A DNA stretch of 64,000 bases from Pelodictyon phaeoclathratiforme BU-1 (GCF_000020645.1 NC_011060.1:246501-310500); one strand, 5' to 3'. Counted from the first letter of the stretch, positions 35,272 through 46,342 are shown. The notes: generated by a model not told the origin, from the letters alone. A program made the numbers and translations.

Positions 35272-35415
35272 AGAAGTCCCCTTGATTTCAGTTCCTCAAC
35301 GACCTGTTCAATTTGGTATTGTTTTAACTCATTACCTGGGTGTGTTTTATGTAAACGGATACTCTTGTGTCTGCAAAACGATAGAGCCAGGCTGCTGGAT
35401 TACCCGCCTGTCAGC
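35268..35415 (-). pseudogene. HicA-like toxin remnant
   Basis: Two frames together spell a HicA tail: DRRVIQQPGSIVLQTQEYPF, then after a frameshift HKTHPGNELKQYQIEQVVEE followed by LKSRGLL. The stop overlaps the hicB ATG (ATGA), the normal HicAB arrangement. The N-terminal part is missing, and the next sequence upstream belongs to another gene scrap. The identification rests on weak pattern similarity and on operon order. Confidence 0.5.
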
Positions 35416-35435
35416 TTCAGTGAATGGCCAGGCTT

Positions 35436-35561
<126 letters not shown>

Positions 35562-35699
35562 ACACTGTTTAGCTCAATCAGCATAATCGGGAAAAAGCAG
35601 GAATTTGTTTCGGTAATATAGGCACTTTGGATGAGCCGACAGTCATTAAAATAAGTGGCCGATTTTGGTGGCGTTTGACGGGGGCTTCACGGGGAATAG
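35562..35699. other. Spacer before the third hip copy
   Basis: No gene is recognised. It joins the protease scrap to the hip fragment and ends near the joint GTTCTGCCAG. Confidence 0.4.
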
Positions 35700-36110
35700 A
35701 TGTTCTGCCAGTTCCAGATAACTGGCATCGTCGGTGTCGGTATGGTGACGCATGGTCATGGCTGAGGCGAAAAAATGGCGCTGCTTCCTGGTTCGCCATC
35801 ACTCGCTCCTGCTGGTACTTTTTTGCGTGGCGCTCTTCTCCGCTGGGGAAGCGATTCGTCCTGCAGGCGACGGCCAAGTGCGTCCTCTTTGGCGATCAAC
35901 GACAAGTCCGCAAGCAGTCCGAGGACGCGAAGCACCTGAACGTAGAAGCCGATAGCAACCGACGGGTCACCAGTCTCAATTTTGTAGAGCGTAGGACGTG
36001 AAAGGTTGGCCCTTGCACAGACGGTCTGCATGGAAAAGCGGCGACAAAGCGGGGTATAGTGGTGTAGCTCTACTTGTCATAACGATAATTTGTGATTTAT
36101 CATTACGGTT
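35700..36110 (-). pseudogene. Third hipBA fragment (same fusion joint as first copy)
   Basis: By eye, 35700-36110 follows 10510-10970 closely. The hipA piece is only about 25 codons, starting after the missing C-terminus. It joins at the same GGTTCGCCATC fusion to hipB. Inside hipB a further 50 or so bp are lost between CGGCGAC and AAGCGGGG, which removes the repressor's start and first residues. The remaining open frame 35756-36031 (MQTVCARANLSRPTLYKIET) keeps part of the helix-turn-helix. The operator-like block ATAACGATAATTTGTG follows. The copy is dead but records a copy event after the first deletion. Confidence 0.8.
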
Positions 36111-36564
36111 ATATGGTTTGGAGGATGAGTTTATCTATTTGGGATGCAGGAAGTTGTATATTTTGTTTATGCCTGTGAATCGCTCATGTTATTCAAATAT
36201 TGCTTAGTCTATTGAGTGAATAATTCAACAGACTGAATAAAATCTGCGCTTGATTGCGACAGCCCACACACAAAGCGCTCCGGGTTTTGCCGGATTACCT
36301 GTTGAAAGAAGGGCTTCTCCATCATGGATCGGTAGTGGTATATAATATAAGAGGAAGTTTCGCAGACCACTGAACCGGCTGTTTTGCCTGTTCTGGCGGG
36401 GGTTAAGGGATGGTGCAGATTATTTTCATCAGAAGGCGAAATATATTCATTTAGGTTTTGTTTTTTTTCATAATTCGCTTACATTGTCTGTCCTTATGGA
36501 TTTTTAAGCATTGCATTGCGTTTTTTGTAATCAGGGGTTTTTTAAAAAGAAAGAGAGTTTCAGT
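36111..36564. other. Island end and rpsL upstream region
   Basis: 454 bp without a gene. The str-operon promoter must be here, since rpsL is the first plus-strand gene. TATATAATATAAG at about 36338 resembles a -10 element, but I cannot pair it with a convincing -35. The stretch 36250-36330 looks like a degraded coding scrap that I do not recognise. Confidence 0.35.
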
Positions 36565-36975
36565 ATGCCGACGATTCAGCAGCTTATCAGGCTCGGAAGA
36601 AGTGTAAAAGCCTCAAAAACAGCGTCTCCGGCGCTTGAGAAGTGCCCGCAAAAGCGGGGGGTTTGTACTCGTGTTTACACAACAACTCCAAAAAAGCCTA
36701 ACTCCGCGTTACGGAAGGTTGCGCGTGTAAGGTTATCCAACAAGATAGAAGTCACAGCATATATTCCGGGAGAAGGTCACAATCTTCAGGAGCATTCAAT
36801 TGTTCTGATTCGTGGCGGCAGGGTAAAGGATCTTCCTGGTGTGCGTTATCATATTGTGCGTGGTTCGCTGGATACGTCCGGTGTGGCTGATCGTAAGCAG
36901 AGTCGGTCGAAGTATGGAGCCAAACAGCCGAAAGCTGGTGTGCCAGCTCCGGTCAAGGGTAAGGGTAAAAGGTAG
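36565..36975 (+). CDS. rpsL: 30S ribosomal protein S12
   Basis: 136 aa from ATG 36565 ([13 protein letters not shown]), with AAGAGAG upstream; a longer frame from 36511 has an unrelated start and is rejected. The decoding-site loop [20 protein letters not shown] and [11 protein letters not shown] with [16 protein letters not shown] are all intact. The lysines in PKKPNS and GRVKDLPG, where streptomycin-resistance changes occur, are wild type. It is the first gene of the str operon, followed by rpsG. Confidence 0.97.
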   Translation: MPTIQQLIRLGRSVKASKTASPALEKCPQKRGVCTRVYTTTPKKPNSALRKVARVRLSNKIEVTAYIPGEGHNLQEHSIVLIRGGRVKDLPGVRYHIVRGSLDTSGVADRKQSRSKYGAKQPKAGVPAPVKGKGKR

Positions 36976-37005
36976 ATAAGTCGAATCATAAATTCAGAGA
37001 AGAAC

Positions 37006-37473
37006 ATGCCCAAAAAAGTTGGCTATAAAAGAATCGGTGTTGATTTCCGTTACGGGGACGAGAGTGTTGCCCGTTTTATCAATGCTGTGATGCTTGATGG
37101 TAAGAAGGCTGTTGCTACAAAGATAGTCTATGATGCGTTTGCTATCATTGCCGAGAAACTTGCCGGAGAAGATCCGCTTGAGGTGTACCGCAAGGCTATG
37201 TCGCATATTGCGCCGGTCGTTGAGGTTCGCAGCAAGAGGGTTGGTGGTGCTACCTATCAGATTCCGATGGAGGTGAAAGCTTCGCGGAGAGGAGCACTGG
37301 CTTTTCGCTGGTTGAAGATTTATGCTGCAAAGCGCGGAGGCAGGTCTATGGCTGAGAAGCTGGCTGCCGAGCTGATGGATGCTGCCAATGAGCAGGGTGC
37401 ATCGGTTAAGAAGCGTGATGAGGTACACCGTATGGCTGATGCTAACAAGGCGTTTGCGCATTTCAGGTTCTAA
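37006..37473 (+). CDS. rpsG: 30S ribosomal protein S7
   Basis: 155 aa, usual length. The 3'-domain 16S rRNA binder: FINAVMLDGKKAVATKIVYD, VEVRSKRVGGATYQIPMEVK and RGGRSMAEKLAAELMDAANE are the conserved assembly and mRNA-exit contacts. It starts ATG 37006 and lies 30 bp after rpsL. In many bacteria S7 represses the str operon by binding its own mRNA; no such structure was checked here. Confidence 0.97.
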   Translation: MPKKVGYKRIGVDFRYGDESVARFINAVMLDGKKAVATKIVYDAFAIIAEKLAGEDPLEVYRKAMSHIAPVVEVRSKRVGGATYQIPMEVKASRRGALAFRWLKIYAAKRGGRSMAEKLAAELMDAANEQGASVKKRDEVHRMADANKAFAHFRF

Positions 37474-37513
37474 GAGTTTGTTAAAGTGTGGATTAAAGGT
37501 CTAAAATTTTGTT

Positions 37514-39628
37514 ATGGCACGGCTGGTTGATTTAGATAAAGTACGGAATATCGGTATCATGGCTCACATTGATGCCGGAAAGACGACGACGACAGAGAGG
37601 ATTCTCTATTATACCGGTCGTCTGCATCGGATGGGTGAGGTGCATGATGGTGGTGCGACGATGGACTGGATGGATCAGGAGAAGGAGCGTGGTATTACCA
37701 TCACTTCTGCTGCTACAACCTGTTTTTGGATGCCGAAGTTTGGCAACTATATCGGAGTTAATCACCGTATCAATATTATCGATACGCCTGGCCATGTTGA
37801 CTTTACGGTTGAGGTTGAGCGTTCCCTGCGTGTACTTGACGGCGCTGTTGCGCTCTTTTGTGCCGTTGGTGGCGTGGAGCCTCAGTCCGAGACGGTATGG
37901 CGCCAGGCAAACAAGTATGGTGTGCCGAGGATTGCCTATATCAACAAGATGGACAGGACTGGCGCAAACTTTTTTGAGACGGTAAAGGCTATCAGGGAAC
38001 GACTCGGTGCTAATCCGGTTCCTCTTCAGATACCGATTGGAGAGGGCGAGATTTTTGCCGGCTTCGTTGATCTTATCAGGATGAAGGGTATCATCTACAA
38101 TAAAGAAGATGGCAGTACCTATGATGAGGTCGAGATTCCGCATGACCTGCAGAATGAGGCAAGGACATGGCGGATCAATATGCTTGAGGCTGTTTCGGAG
38201 CATGACGATACGCTTCTTGAAAAATATCTGAACGGTGAGGATATCACTGAGTCAGAGGTAAGGAATGTGTTGCGTCAGGCAACGCTGAAGGTTACCATTA
38301 TTCCGGTGCTTTGCGGCTCTTCTTTCAAGAACAAGGGTGTCCAGTTTATGCTTGATGCTGTTGTTGAGTATCTTGCTTCACCTGTTGATGTCGGCGCCGT
38401 TGAGGGTCATCATCCACGTACCGAAGAGCCTGTTACTCGCGAACCGAAAGATGAGGAGCCGTTTGCTGCGCTCGCATTCAAGATTGCGACGGATCCGTTT
38501 GTCGGGAAGCTTACCTTTTTCAGGGTTTATTCCGGCGTGCTCAAGGCAGGAAGTTATGTACTCAATACGATGACCGGCAAGAAAGAGAGAATCGGTCGTG
38601 TACTGCAGATGCACTCGAACAAGAGAGAAGATATAGATTGTGTTTATTGTGGCGATATCGCTGCTGCTGTTGGTCTGAAGGATGTAAGAACCGGAGATAC
38701 GCTTTGCGACGAAAACAGTCCGGTGGTTCTTGAGAAGATGGTTTTTCCTGAGCCGGTTATCGAGATTGCTATCGAGCCTAAAACCAAGAGCGATTCCGAC
38801 AGACTCGGTATGTCACTCGCCAAGCTTGCAGAAGAGGATCCGACCTTCAAGGTGAAAACTGATGATGAGACGGGTCAGACGCTTATTGCCGGTATGGGTG
38901 AACTGCATCTTGAGATTCTGGTTGACCGTCTGAAACGTGAGTTCAAGGTTGAGGCCAACGTAGGCAAGCCGCAGGTTGCTTACCGTGAAACGATAAGAAA
39001 GTCTGTGGAGTTTGAAGGTAAGTTTGTTCGTCAGTCCGGCGGTAAAGGTCAGTTTGGTTTGGTCGTTCTCCGCGTTGAGCCGCTTGAAGAGGGCAAGGGA
39101 TATGAATTTGTTGATGCTGTAAAGGGTGGAGTTATCCCGAGGGAGTATATTCCGGCTGTTAATGCTGGTGTTCAGCAGGCGATGAAGAGTGGTGTTGTTG
39201 CAGGCTTCCCGATGCAGGATATCAAGGTTACACTTCTGGATGGCAAGTATCATGAGGTTGACTCTTCGGAAATGGCATTCAAGATCGCTGGTTCCATCGG
39301 TTTCAAGGGTGGCGCAAAGAAAGCTGATCCGGTTTTGCTTGAGCCGATCATGAAGGTCGAGGTTGTTACGCCTGATGAGTATCTTGGTGATGTCATGGGT
39401 GATTTGTCGAGCCGTCGTGGTCATATCGAAGGCATGGGGCAGAGGGCAGGAGCCCAGTTTGTCAACGCCAAGGTTCCGCTTTCAGCAATGTTCGGATATT
39501 CGACCGACTTGCGTTCGATGAGTCAGGGAAGAGCGAATTATTCCATGGAGTTTGATTGTTATCGCGAAGTTCCACGCAGTATTGCGGAAGCTTTGCAGGA
39601 GAAGAGGACGAGCAAGGATTCGGACTAA
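37514..39628 (+). CDS. fusA: Elongation factor G
   Basis: 704 aa, full length. Its G domain has [20 protein letters not shown] (G1), [20 protein letters not shown] (G2), [20 protein letters not shown] (G3) and [10 protein letters not shown] (G4). Domains II-V follow, ending with [20 protein letters not shown], the tRNA-contacting domain IV/V. It drives translocation of tRNA and mRNA with GTP. It begins at ATG 37514, 40 bp after rpsG, and is 68 bp from tuf. Confidence 0.98.
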   Translation: MARLVDLDKVRNIGIMAHIDAGKTTTTERILYYTGRLHRMGEVHDGGATMDWMDQEKERGITITSAATTCFWMPKFGNYIGVNHRINIIDTPGHVDFTVEVERSLRVLDGAVALFCAVGGVEPQSETVWRQANKYGVPRIAYINKMDRTGANFFETVKAIRERLGANPVPLQIPIGEGEIFAGFVDLIRMKGIIYNKEDGSTYDEVEIPHDLQNEARTWRINMLEAVSEHDDTLLEKYLNGEDITESEVRNVLRQATLKVTIIPVLCGSSFKNKGVQFMLDAVVEYLASPVDVGAVEGHHPRTEEPVTREPKDEEPFAALAFKIATDPFVGKLTFFRVYSGVLKAGSYVLNTMTGKKERIGRVLQMHSNKREDIDCVYCGDIAAAVGLKDVRTGDTLCDENSPVVLEKMVFPEPVIEIAIEPKTKSDSDRLGMSLAKLAEEDPTFKVKTDDETGQTLIAGMGELHLEILVDRLKREFKVEANVGKPQVAYRETIRKSVEFEGKFVRQSGGKGQFGLVVLRVEPLEEGKGYEFVDAVKGGVIPREYIPAVNAGVQQAMKSGVVAGFPMQDIKVTLLDGKYHEVDSSEMAFKIAGSIGFKGGAKKADPVLLEPIMKVEVVTPDEYLGDVMGDLSSRRGHIEGMGQRAGAQFVNAKVPLSAMFGYSTDLRSMSQGRANYSMEFDCYREVPRSIAEALQEKRTSKDSD

Positions 39629-39696
39629 GCGAGGCGATGGCTGTACCAGTTTTAATTACTACAAACAATAACAGATAACCGACACGGAGATAAGTT

Positions 39697-40878
39697 ATGG
39701 CAAAAGAGTCCTACAAAAGGGATAAACCCCATGTCAATATAGGAACCATTGGTCACGTTGATCATGGCAAGACAACCTTGACCGCAGCGATTACTTCGGT
39801 TCTCGCCAAGCAGGGACTTGCTGCAGCGCGTGACTTCGGCAGTATCGACAAGGCTCCTGAAGAGAGAGAGCGTGGTATTACCATTTCAACAGCGCACGTT
39901 GAGTACCAGACAAAAAAGCGTCACTATGCGCATATTGACTGTCCTGGTCACGCTGATTACATTAAAAACATGATCACTGGTGCAGCCCAGATGGATGGCG
40001 CCATTCTTGTTGTTGCAGGTACTGATGGTCCTATGCCTCAGACTCGCGAGCACATCCTGCTTGCCCGTCAGGTAAACGTCCCTTCACTTGTTGTTTTCCT
40101 GAACAAAGTTGATATTGCTGACCCTGAACTTATCGAGCTTGTTGAGCTTGAGCTGAGAGAGCTTTTGACTCAGTACAATTTCCCTGGTGATGATATTCCG
40201 ATTGTCAAGGGTTCCGCACTGAAGGCTCTTGAAGGTGATCCTGAAGGTGAAAAGGCAATTATGGAGCTTATGGATGCAGTTGATTCCTTTATCCCTGATC
40301 CAGTTCGCGACATTGACAAGCCGTTCCTGATGCCGGTCGAAGATGTTTTCTCTATTTCTGGTCGTGGTACTGTTGGTACCGGCAGAATTGAGAGAGGCCG
40401 TATCAAGATCAACGAAGAGGTTGAAATCGTCGGTCTGAGACCTACACGCAAATCGGTCGTTACCGGTATCGAAATGTTCCAGAAGCTTCTTGATGAAGGT
40501 CAGGCTGGTGATAACGCTGGTCTTCTTCTCCGTGGTGTTGATAAAACAGAACTTGAGCGTGGTATGGTTATTGCCAAACCGGGCACCATCAAGCCGCACA
40601 CCAAGTTCAAGGCTGAGGTCTATATTCTGAAGAAGGAAGAGGGTGGCCGTCATACACCGTTCTTTAACGGTTACCGTCCCCAGTTCTATTTCCGTACAAC
40701 AGATGTTACCGGTTCTGTAACGCTGCCTGAAGGTGTCGAGATGGTTATGCCTGGTGACAACCTTGGTGTTGAAGTCGAGTTGCTTGCCCCGATCGCTATG
40801 GATGAGGGCCTGCGTTTTGCTATTCGTGAAGGTGGTCGTACCGTTGGTGCGGGTTCCGTTACCACGATTATTGAATAA
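39697..40878 (+). CDS. tuf: Elongation factor Tu
   Basis: 393 aa. [20 protein letters not shown] (G1), the switch region [40 protein letters not shown] (G3) and [10 protein letters not shown] (G4) are all present. Domains 2 and 3 follow, with [21 protein letters not shown]-Tu delivers aminoacyl-tRNA to the ribosome. ATG 39697 has GGAG upstream. The gene is followed by a strong rho-independent terminator (40898-40928). Codon bias is strongly optimised, as expected for a top-expressed gene. Confidence 0.98.
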   Translation: MAKESYKRDKPHVNIGTIGHVDHGKTTLTAAITSVLAKQGLAAARDFGSIDKAPEERERGITISTAHVEYQTKKRHYAHIDCPGHADYIKNMITGAAQMDGAILVVAGTDGPMPQTREHILLARQVNVPSLVVFLNKVDIADPELIELVELELRELLTQYNFPGDDIPIVKGSALKALEGDPEGEKAIMELMDAVDSFIPDPVRDIDKPFLMPVEDVFSISGRGTVGTGRIERGRIKINEEVEIVGLRPTRKSVVTGIEMFQKLLDEGQAGDNAGLLLRGVDKTELERGMVIAKPGTIKPHTKFKAEVYILKKEEGGRHTPFFNGYRPQFYFRTTDVTGSVTLPEGVEMVMPGDNLGVEVELLAPIAMDEGLRFAIREGGRTVGAGSVTTIIE

Positions 40879-40897
40879 GAAGAGTGTATGGCGTCCC

Positions 40898-40928
40898 GGG
40901 ACGGGGTCGTAAATCCCGTCCCTTTTTT
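40898..40928 (+). terminator. Rho-independent terminator after tuf
   Basis: The 8-bp stem GGGACGGG / CCCGTCCC encloses a 9-nt loop and is followed by TTTTTTA. The next gene rpsJ starts 28 bp later, so this ends or attenuates the str operon before the S10 operon. Confidence 0.85.
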
Positions 40929-40955
40929 ATTGATAACACGAAACAGGGTTGACAA

Positions 40956-41267
40956 GTGGCTGTACAGCAAAAGATAAGAATCAAGCTCAAGTCTTACGAC
41001 CATAGCCTGGTTGATAAGTGGGCTCTAAGGATTATTGATGTGGTCAAGCAGACGGATGCTATTATCTTTGGTCCAATACCGCTGCCTACAAAATCGCATG
41101 TTTACACCGTAAACCGGTCTCCGCATGTCGACAAGAAGTCCCGTGAGCAGTTTTCATTCTCCTCTCACAAGAGGTTGATTGAAATTATAAACCCGACATC
41201 CAGAACCATTGATATGCTGATGAAGCTCGAACTTCCAAGCGGCGTTGATGTTGAAATTAAGTCTTAA
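40956..41267 (+). CDS. rpsJ: 30S ribosomal protein S10
   Basis: 103 aa. [40 protein letters not shown] and [19 protein letters not shown] are the S10 fold and its long loop into the 30S head. It also serves in NusG-linked antitermination as NusE. The start is GTG 40956, behind CAGGGTTGACAA. It stands immediately after the str terminator and leads the S10 operon, yet there is little room for a promoter, so some read-through from tuf is likely. Confidence 0.96.
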   Translation: MAVQQKIRIKLKSYDHSLVDKWALRIIDVVKQTDAIIFGPIPLPTKSHVYTVNRSPHVDKKSREQFSFSSHKRLIEIINPTSRTIDMLMKLELPSGVDVEIKS

Positions 41268-41288
41268 AGAATTAGAAAAGATAATCAT

Positions 41289-41918
41289 ATGGGTGCGATT
41301 CTTGGAAAAAAAATCGGCATGACCCGTTTATTCAATGAGAAACGCGAGGCGGTATCCTGCACGATTATCCAGGCAGGTCCATGCTTTGTAACACAGGTTA
41401 AACGTGCAGATAAAGAGGGTTACGACGCTTATCAGATTGGTATTGGAGAAAGGAAAGAGAAGAAGGTAAGCAAACCGTTACAGGGTCATTACAAAAAAGC
41501 AGGCGTTGCGCCGGGTTTCAAGTTGGCTGAGTTTGATTTTAAGGAACTGAATCAGGAGCTTGAGCTGGGCAGTGCTGTAAGTGTTGAATCGTTCACCGAA
41601 GGTGAGAAGGTCAATGTTCTCGGAGTCTCAAAAGGAAAAGGTTTTGCCGGTGTCATGAAACGTCACAATTTCAGTGGCGGTCAGAGAACACATGGTCAGT
41701 CTGACAGGCAGAGAGCGCCAGGATCTGTTGGTGGTTCATCCGATCCATCGAGGGTTTTCAAGGGTACCAGAATGGCCGGACGAATGGGTTCAGACAATAT
41801 TACGGTACGGAATCTTGTGATTTTCAAGATCATGCCTGAGTCTAACCTTATTGTTATCAAGGGATCGGTGCCGGGCCCAAAGAACTCCTATGTCAAGATT
41901 GTTTCTACAAAAAAGTAA
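41289..41918 (+). CDS. rplC: 50S ribosomal protein L3
   Basis: 209 aa. [20 protein letters not shown] at the N-terminus and the central loop [20 protein letters not shown], which reaches the peptidyl-transferase region, identify L3; the glutamine in GGQRTHG is where methylation occurs in other species. ATG 41289 has AGAAAAG upstream. It lies 21 bp after rpsJ and just before rplD in the standard S10 order. Confidence 0.97.
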   Translation: MGAILGKKIGMTRLFNEKREAVSCTIIQAGPCFVTQVKRADKEGYDAYQIGIGERKEKKVSKPLQGHYKKAGVAPGFKLAEFDFKELNQELELGSAVSVESFTEGEKVNVLGVSKGKGFAGVMKRHNFSGGQRTHGQSDRQRAPGSVGGSSDPSRVFKGTRMAGRMGSDNITVRNLVIFKIMPESNLIVIKGSVPGPKNSYVKIVSTKK

Positions 41919-41937
41919 ATGCTGAATGCACGAAGCT

Positions 41938-42564
41938 ATGGAACTTAAAGTCTTAAATACCGGCGGTACTGAAACCGGGGAAGTGGTAACGCTCCGTGAC
42001 GATATATTCGGCGCTGAAATATCTGAACATGCGATGTACCTCGACGTCAAGTCGATTCTCGCAAACAGACGGCAGGGAACGCACAAGTCAAAAACACGTG
42101 GAGAGGTAAGAGGTGGTGGCAGAAAGCCGCTTCGCCAGAAAGGAACCGGTAATGCTCGTCAGGGTTCAAGCCGTTCGCCACTCAATATCGGTGGTGGTAC
42201 CATATTCGGTCCTGTCCCCCATGCATACGATCAGAAGGTCAACAAGAAGGTTAAGCTTCTTGCAAGACGCTCTGCTCTGAGTTCGAAGGCGAAGGCCGGT
42301 CAGATTGTTGTTATTGAGGATTTTGTCTTTGAGAACATCAAGACGAAACCTTTTGCCCAGATTCTGAAAAATCTTGGTCTCGCTGAGAAAAAAACTCTTA
42401 TGTTGACGCCCGGGTATGATCTGATCATTGCAAGATCCGGAAAGAATATCGCGGCACTGAATATCATGACAGCCGACAAGGCATCGACCTATGATATTCT
42501 TCACAGCCATACGCTACTCGTTCAGAAGACAGCGCTGAAAAAAATAGAAGATACTTTAGGGTAA
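41938..42564 (+). CDS. rplD: 50S ribosomal protein L4
   Basis: 208 aa from ATG 41938 ([12 protein letters not shown]); ATG 41926 would add four residues. [20 protein letters not shown] then [16 protein letters not shown] is the extended loop lining the exit tunnel; macrolide-resistance changes occur here and none is obvious. [20 protein letters not shown] continues the globular domain. L4 can repress its own operon in other bacteria. Start choice is uncertain; both lack a strong ribosome-binding site. Confidence 0.96.
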   Translation: MELKVLNTGGTETGEVVTLRDDIFGAEISEHAMYLDVKSILANRRQGTHKSKTRGEVRGGGRKPLRQKGTGNARQGSSRSPLNIGGGTIFGPVPHAYDQKVNKKVKLLARRSALSSKAKAGQIVVIEDFVFENIKTKPFAQILKNLGLAEKKTLMLTPGYDLIIARSGKNIAALNIMTADKASTYDILHSHTLLVQKTALKKIEDTLG

Positions 42565-42595
42565 TTGCAGTTTTCCAGAAAAAGGAGTTAAAGAG

Positions 42596-42907
42596 ATGAT
42601 AAACCCGTTGTTGCGCCCTTTGTTGACAGAGAAAAGTACTGGGCTGACAGAAAAGAAAGGACAGTATGTCTTTGTCGTTAAACCCGATGCAGACAAGACT
42701 GATATCAAGAAAGCTGTTGAGAAGAAATTTGGTGTTGAGGTGAAATCGATTCGTACGATTAATTGCCTCGGCAAGTCCCGTGCCCAGAACACCCGCAAGG
42801 GCAGGGTTACCGGAAAGAAAAGTGACTGGAAAAAAGCGATTATCACTCTTGAAAAGGGTCAGTCAATAGACTATTACTCAAATACAGCCCAGAAGAGCGA
42901 AGGATAG
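42596..42907 (+). CDS. rplW: 50S ribosomal protein L23
   Basis: 103 aa. [40 protein letters not shown] and a basic linker [20 protein letters not shown] match the L23 family. It sits at the tunnel exit and docks trigger factor and SRP. ATG 42596 follows AAGGAG. It lies 31 bp after rplD in the S10 operon. Confidence 0.96.
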   Translation: MINPLLRPLLTEKSTGLTEKKGQYVFVVKPDADKTDIKKAVEKKFGVEVKSIRTINCLGKSRAQNTRKGRVTGKKSDWKKAIITLEKGQSIDYYSNTAQKSEG

Positions 42908-42938
42908 AACTCATAAAAAGGATAGATCATACATTCAA

Positions 42939-43778
42939 ATGGCTATAAGGAAGTTAGCGCCGGTTACGCCAGGGTCAAGGTTCATGTCATACCCTGCATT
43001 CGATGAAATCACAAAAAGCACGCCGGAAAAAAGCCTGCTTGTGCCGCTCAAGAAGTCAGGTGGCCGCAACGCTGCGGGACGCAAAACTTCAAGGCATAGA
43101 GGTGGCGGGCATAAAAGGCATTACAGGATTATCGATTTCAAGCGCAACAAGGATGGTATTCCTGCAACGGTTGCTGCTATTGAGTATGATCCGAACCGTT
43201 CATCAAGAATTGCATTATTGCATTACAATGACGGAGAAAAACGTTATATTCTCGCCCCGAAAGGTTTAAATGTTGGCGACAAGGTGGAAAGCGGAGAGAA
43301 GGTCGAAATCAAGACCGGCAACACCATGCCCCTGAAGAATATCCCTCTTGGTACCGATATTCATAACATTGAGATGAAAGCGGGTAAGGGTGGACAGATT
43401 GTCCGGTCGGCAGGTGGATTTGCAGTTCTTGCAGCGCGTGAGGGTGATTATGTTACGTTGAAGCTTCCTTCCGGCGAAATCCGCAAGCTCAGGGTTGAGT
43501 GTCGTGCGACGATCGGTGTGGTAGGCAATACTGACCATGAAAATATTGTTCTCGGAAAAGCTGGCAGAAGTCGTTGGCTTGGTATTCGTCCCCAGACAAG
43601 AGGTATGGCCATGAACCCGGTTGATCACCCGATGGGCGGTGGTGAAGGCAAGTCGAAGTCGGGCGGTGGAAGAAAGCATCCAATGTCGCCATGGGGTCAG
43701 CTTGCAAAGGGTCTGAAGACCAGAAATAAGAAAAAGGCTTCACAGAAATTGATTGTACGGGGCAGAAACGCCAAATAA
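42939..43778 (+). CDS. rplB: 50S ribosomal protein L2
   Basis: 279 aa. [20 protein letters not shown] (rRNA contact), [20 protein letters not shown] and the conserved tail [20 protein letters not shown] are intact; the histidine in [10 protein letters not shown] is the residue near the peptidyl-transferase centre. It is essential for subunit joining. ATG 42939 is 31 bp after rplW. The N-terminal [18 protein letters not shown] is in line with bacterial L2. Confidence 0.97.
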   Translation: MAIRKLAPVTPGSRFMSYPAFDEITKSTPEKSLLVPLKKSGGRNAAGRKTSRHRGGGHKRHYRIIDFKRNKDGIPATVAAIEYDPNRSSRIALLHYNDGEKRYILAPKGLNVGDKVESGEKVEIKTGNTMPLKNIPLGTDIHNIEMKAGKGGQIVRSAGGFAVLAAREGDYVTLKLPSGEIRKLRVECRATIGVVGNTDHENIVLGKAGRSRWLGIRPQTRGMAMNPVDHPMGGGEGKSKSGGGRKHPMSPWGQLAKGLKTRNKKKASQKLIVRGRNAK

Positions 43779-43811
43779 CTATAGCGGTTAACAACAACAA
43801 GCAGAGAAATT

Positions 43812-44111
43812 ATGCCAAGATCACTTAAAAAGGGACCGTTCATTGATATAAAACTGGAAAAGCGGATCCTTGATATGAATAGCAAGGGAGAAAAAAAGGT
43901 TATCAAGACCTGGTCCAGAAGTTCAATGATTTCACCTGATTTTGTCGGTCATACAGTGGCTGTGCATAATGGCAAGAACCATGTGCCAGTCTATGTAGGT
44001 GATAATATGGTAGGTCATAAGCTTGGAGAGTTTGCCCCGACGAGATCATTTCGCGGCCATGCTGGTGGTGGAAAGGCAGAAAAAGGCGGATCAGCACCAA
44101 GAAAAAAATAA
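43812..44111 (+). CDS. rpsS: 30S ribosomal protein S19
   Basis: 99 aa. [20 protein letters not shown] opens the protein. [20 protein letters not shown] and [20 protein letters not shown] are the 30S-head contacts near the A-site finger. ATG 43812 has AGAGAAA upstream. It follows rplB by 33 bp and precedes rplV, the conserved order. Confidence 0.97.
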   Translation: MPRSLKKGPFIDIKLEKRILDMNSKGEKKVIKTWSRSSMISPDFVGHTVAVHNGKNHVPVYVGDNMVGHKLGEFAPTRSFRGHAGGGKAEKGGSAPRKK

Positions 44112-44141
44112 ATTGAATAACGCGAAAGGGTAAAGATTACA

Positions 44142-44501
44142 ATGGAAGCTAAAGCAATTTTACGGGATACGCCAACATCGCCAAGAAAGATGCGTCTTGT
44201 AGCGGGTCTCGTTCGTGGAAAACCGGTTGATCTGGCCAAGGCCATTCTGCTCAACTCAACAAAGGCCGCTTCTCGAAATGTTATGATGACGCTCAAATCC
44301 GCCGTTGCAAATTATGCGCAGCGTAACCCGGACGAACGGGTCAGTGATCAGGAGCTTTTTGTCAAGACTATTTTTGTTGATGAAGGCACCACACTGAAGA
44401 GAACGTTACCGGCACCTATGGGTCGGGCATTCAGGATTCGGAAGAGATCGAATCATCTTACGATCGTCATTGATAAGGTTAAAAATCCAGTAACTAAATA
44501 A
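44142..44501 (+). CDS. rplV: 50S ribosomal protein L22
   Basis: 119 aa. [20 protein letters not shown] at the start and the beta-hairpin [20 protein letters not shown] lining the tunnel constriction identify L22. Erythromycin-resistance deletions occur in that hairpin; none is visible. ATG 44142 follows AAAGGG. It has 30 bp spacing from rpsS and 16 bp to rpsC. Confidence 0.97.
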   Translation: MEAKAILRDTPTSPRKMRLVAGLVRGKPVDLAKAILLNSTKAASRNVMMTLKSAVANYAQRNPDERVSDQELFVKTIFVDEGTTLKRTLPAPMGRAFRIRKRSNHLTIVIDKVKNPVTK

Positions 44502-44517
44502 TAACAAGGAGAGAGCA

Positions 44518-45267
44518 TTGGGTCAGAAAGTTAATCCTACTGGATTTAGGCTGGGAATTATCAGAGACTGGGCTTCACGCTGGTATGATGACAGTCCTGT
44601 TATTTCGGAGAAAATTAAGCAGGACCATGTTATCCGTACTTATGTTCTTGCAAGGCTGAAGAAGGAGAGGGCAGGCATTGCACGTATTATTATCGAGAGA
44701 ACGACGAAGCATGTCAAGATCAATATCTATGCAGCCCGTCCGGGTGCTGTTGTTGGAAGAAAGGGTGAAGAGATCAACAACCTTTCCCAGGAGCTGAGTC
44801 GTATCACCGGAAAAGAGGTGAAGATCGATGTTGTTGAGGTTGTCAAACCGGAAATAGAGGCACAGTTGATTGGCGATAACATTGCCTACCAGCTTGAAAA
44901 TCGTGTTTCATTCAGAAGAGCCATGAAACAGGCTATCCAGCAGGCCATGCGCTCTGGAGCAGAAGGTGTCAGGATCAGATGCGGAGGCCGTCTCGGTGGT
45001 GCTGAAATTGCCCGTTCGGAACAGTATAAAGAGGGAAAGATTCCGCTTCATACCATCCGTGCCAATGTTGATTATGCGAGCGTCACCGCTCATACCATAG
45101 CCGGTACCATCGGTATCAAGGTATGGGTTTATAAAGGTGAAGTCCTCGTTCAGCGCATTGATGCAATCGAAGAGGATGAACTGAAGAGAATCAAGGAAAG
45201 ACGCAATGATGCAGGTGCAAGAAATCGCGATAGTCGCACAAAGCGCCGTCATCGTACCAAGCGATAA
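44518..45267 (+). CDS. rpsC: 30S ribosomal protein S3
   Basis: 249 aa. [20 protein letters not shown] opens the protein. The KH-type RNA-binding helix pair has [15 protein letters not shown] with its GxxG loop. [20 protein letters not shown] is the mRNA-entry contact. Its tail is rich in basic residues. It uses a TTG start at 44518 with AAGGAGAGAG upstream. It is in the normal S10 order before rplP. Confidence 0.97.
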   Translation: MGQKVNPTGFRLGIIRDWASRWYDDSPVISEKIKQDHVIRTYVLARLKKERAGIARIIIERTTKHVKINIYAARPGAVVGRKGEEINNLSQELSRITGKEVKIDVVEVVKPEIEAQLIGDNIAYQLENRVSFRRAMKQAIQQAMRSGAEGVRIRCGGRLGGAEIARSEQYKEGKIPLHTIRANVDYASVTAHTIAGTIGIKVWVYKGEVLVQRIDAIEEDELKRIKERRNDAGARNRDSRTKRRHRTKR

Positions 45268-45311
45268 ATATAACGTACCATACAATCAGAAAATAGAATG
45301 GAGTTGCCTGT

Positions 45312-45731
45312 ATGTTAATGCCAAAGAGAGTTAAATATAGAAAGACACAACGGGGCCGGATGAAAGGCAATTCAGGACGTGGTACAGATGTATCTTTCGG
45401 TTCGTTCGGTCTTAAAGCAATTGAGCCAGCATGGATTACCAGTCGTCAGATTGAGGCTGCCCGTGTTGCCATGACGAGATTTATGAAGAGGGATGGTAAA
45501 ATCTGGATCAGGATTTTCCCGGATAAACCGGTAACAAAAAAACCTGCTGAAACCCGAATGGGTTCTGGTAAAGGTTCTCCAGAGTTTTGGGTTGCAGTGG
45601 TAAAACCCGGAAGAATCATGTTCGAGGCTGATGGAGTTCCGAAAGAGGTTGCCACAGAGGCATTCCGGCTTGCAGCGAAAAAACTGCCCATCAAGACCAG
45701 GTTCATTGTCCGTCCTGATTACGAAGATTAA
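45312..45731 (+). CDS. rplP: 50S ribosomal protein L16
   Basis: 139 aa. [19 protein letters not shown] and the loop [20 protein letters not shown], near the tRNA-binding site, are the L16 signature; the arginine before MGSGKG is where hydroxylation occurs in other bacteria. ATG 45312 lies 44 bp after rpsC; 45318 is an alternative. It precedes rpmC. Confidence 0.97.
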   Translation: MLMPKRVKYRKTQRGRMKGNSGRGTDVSFGSFGLKAIEPAWITSRQIEAARVAMTRFMKRDGKIWIRIFPDKPVTKKPAETRMGSGKGSPEFWVAVVKPGRIMFEADGVPKEVATEAFRLAAKKLPIKTRFIVRPDYED

Positions 45732-45765
45732 CCGAGCAACTAATTCGACACGAGGGTTACTTATT

Positions 45766-45972
45766 ATGAAAAAGTATGAAATTGCGGCATTGAATAAACA
45801 GGAACTGATCGACAGGCTCAAAGAGCTTGAGAACAGACTTGCCGATATCAATTTTTTTAAGGTTATTGAACAGCCGCAGAATCCAATGGTTTTCCGCAAT
45901 TCGAAGCGGGATATTGCGCGCATGAAAAACCGGCTCCATCAACTTGCGGCTTCCGAAACGGGCCAGGTTTGA
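45766..45972 (+). CDS. rpmC: 50S ribosomal protein L29
   Basis: 68 aa. [20 protein letters not shown] then [20 protein letters not shown] matches the two-helix L29 at the tunnel exit, where it helps dock SRP and trigger factor. Its ATG at 45766 has GAGGG upstream. A longer frame from 45631 runs within rplP and is a shadow. The stop overlaps the possible GTG/ATG region of rpsQ, so coupling is likely. Confidence 0.94.
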   Translation: MKKYEIAALNKQELIDRLKELENRLADINFFKVIEQPQNPMVFRNSKRDIARMKNRLHQLAASETGQV

Positions 45973-46019
45973 CGGAAAGGCAAACAATAAAACTGGTTAC
46001 TTACATGGAAGAAAATAAA

Positions 46020-46304
46020 ATGGGCAGTGTATCAATGGAACAGAATGCTCCAGTAAGGGGAAGAAAAAAAAGCTGGTTAGGCAAGGTTGTCAGTGACAAG
46101 ATGGATAAGTCGTGTGTTGTTGCCGTAGAACGTAGCGTACAGCATCCGGTTTACAAGAAATATTTCAAGAAGACGACGAAGCTGACAGCTCATGATGAAA
46201 AGAATGAAGCTGGTATCGGTGATTTGGTTAAAGTGGTCGAATGTCGTCCATTGAGCAAAAGGAAAAGCTGTCGTTTGGTCGAAATTATAGAAAAAGCCAG
46301 GTAA
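46020..46304 (+). CDS. rpsQ: 30S ribosomal protein S17
   Basis: About 94 aa from ATG 46020; ATG 46005 and 46035 are also in frame. [20 protein letters not shown] is the OB-fold start, followed by [40 protein letters not shown] and [10 protein letters not shown] complete S17. S17 binds 16S rRNA early in assembly. GGAAG lies 8 bp before ATG 46020. An extra N-terminal extension of 10-15 residues is unusual and its start cannot be settled from sequence. Confidence 0.92.
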   Translation: MGSVSMEQNAPVRGRKKSWLGKVVSDKMDKSCVVAVERSVQHPVYKKYFKKTTKLTAHDEKNEAGIGDLVKVVECRPLSKRKSCRLVEIIEKAR

Positions 46305-46342
46305 GAGAGCATTTTTATACATTTAATAAAGTTTGAAACAGG

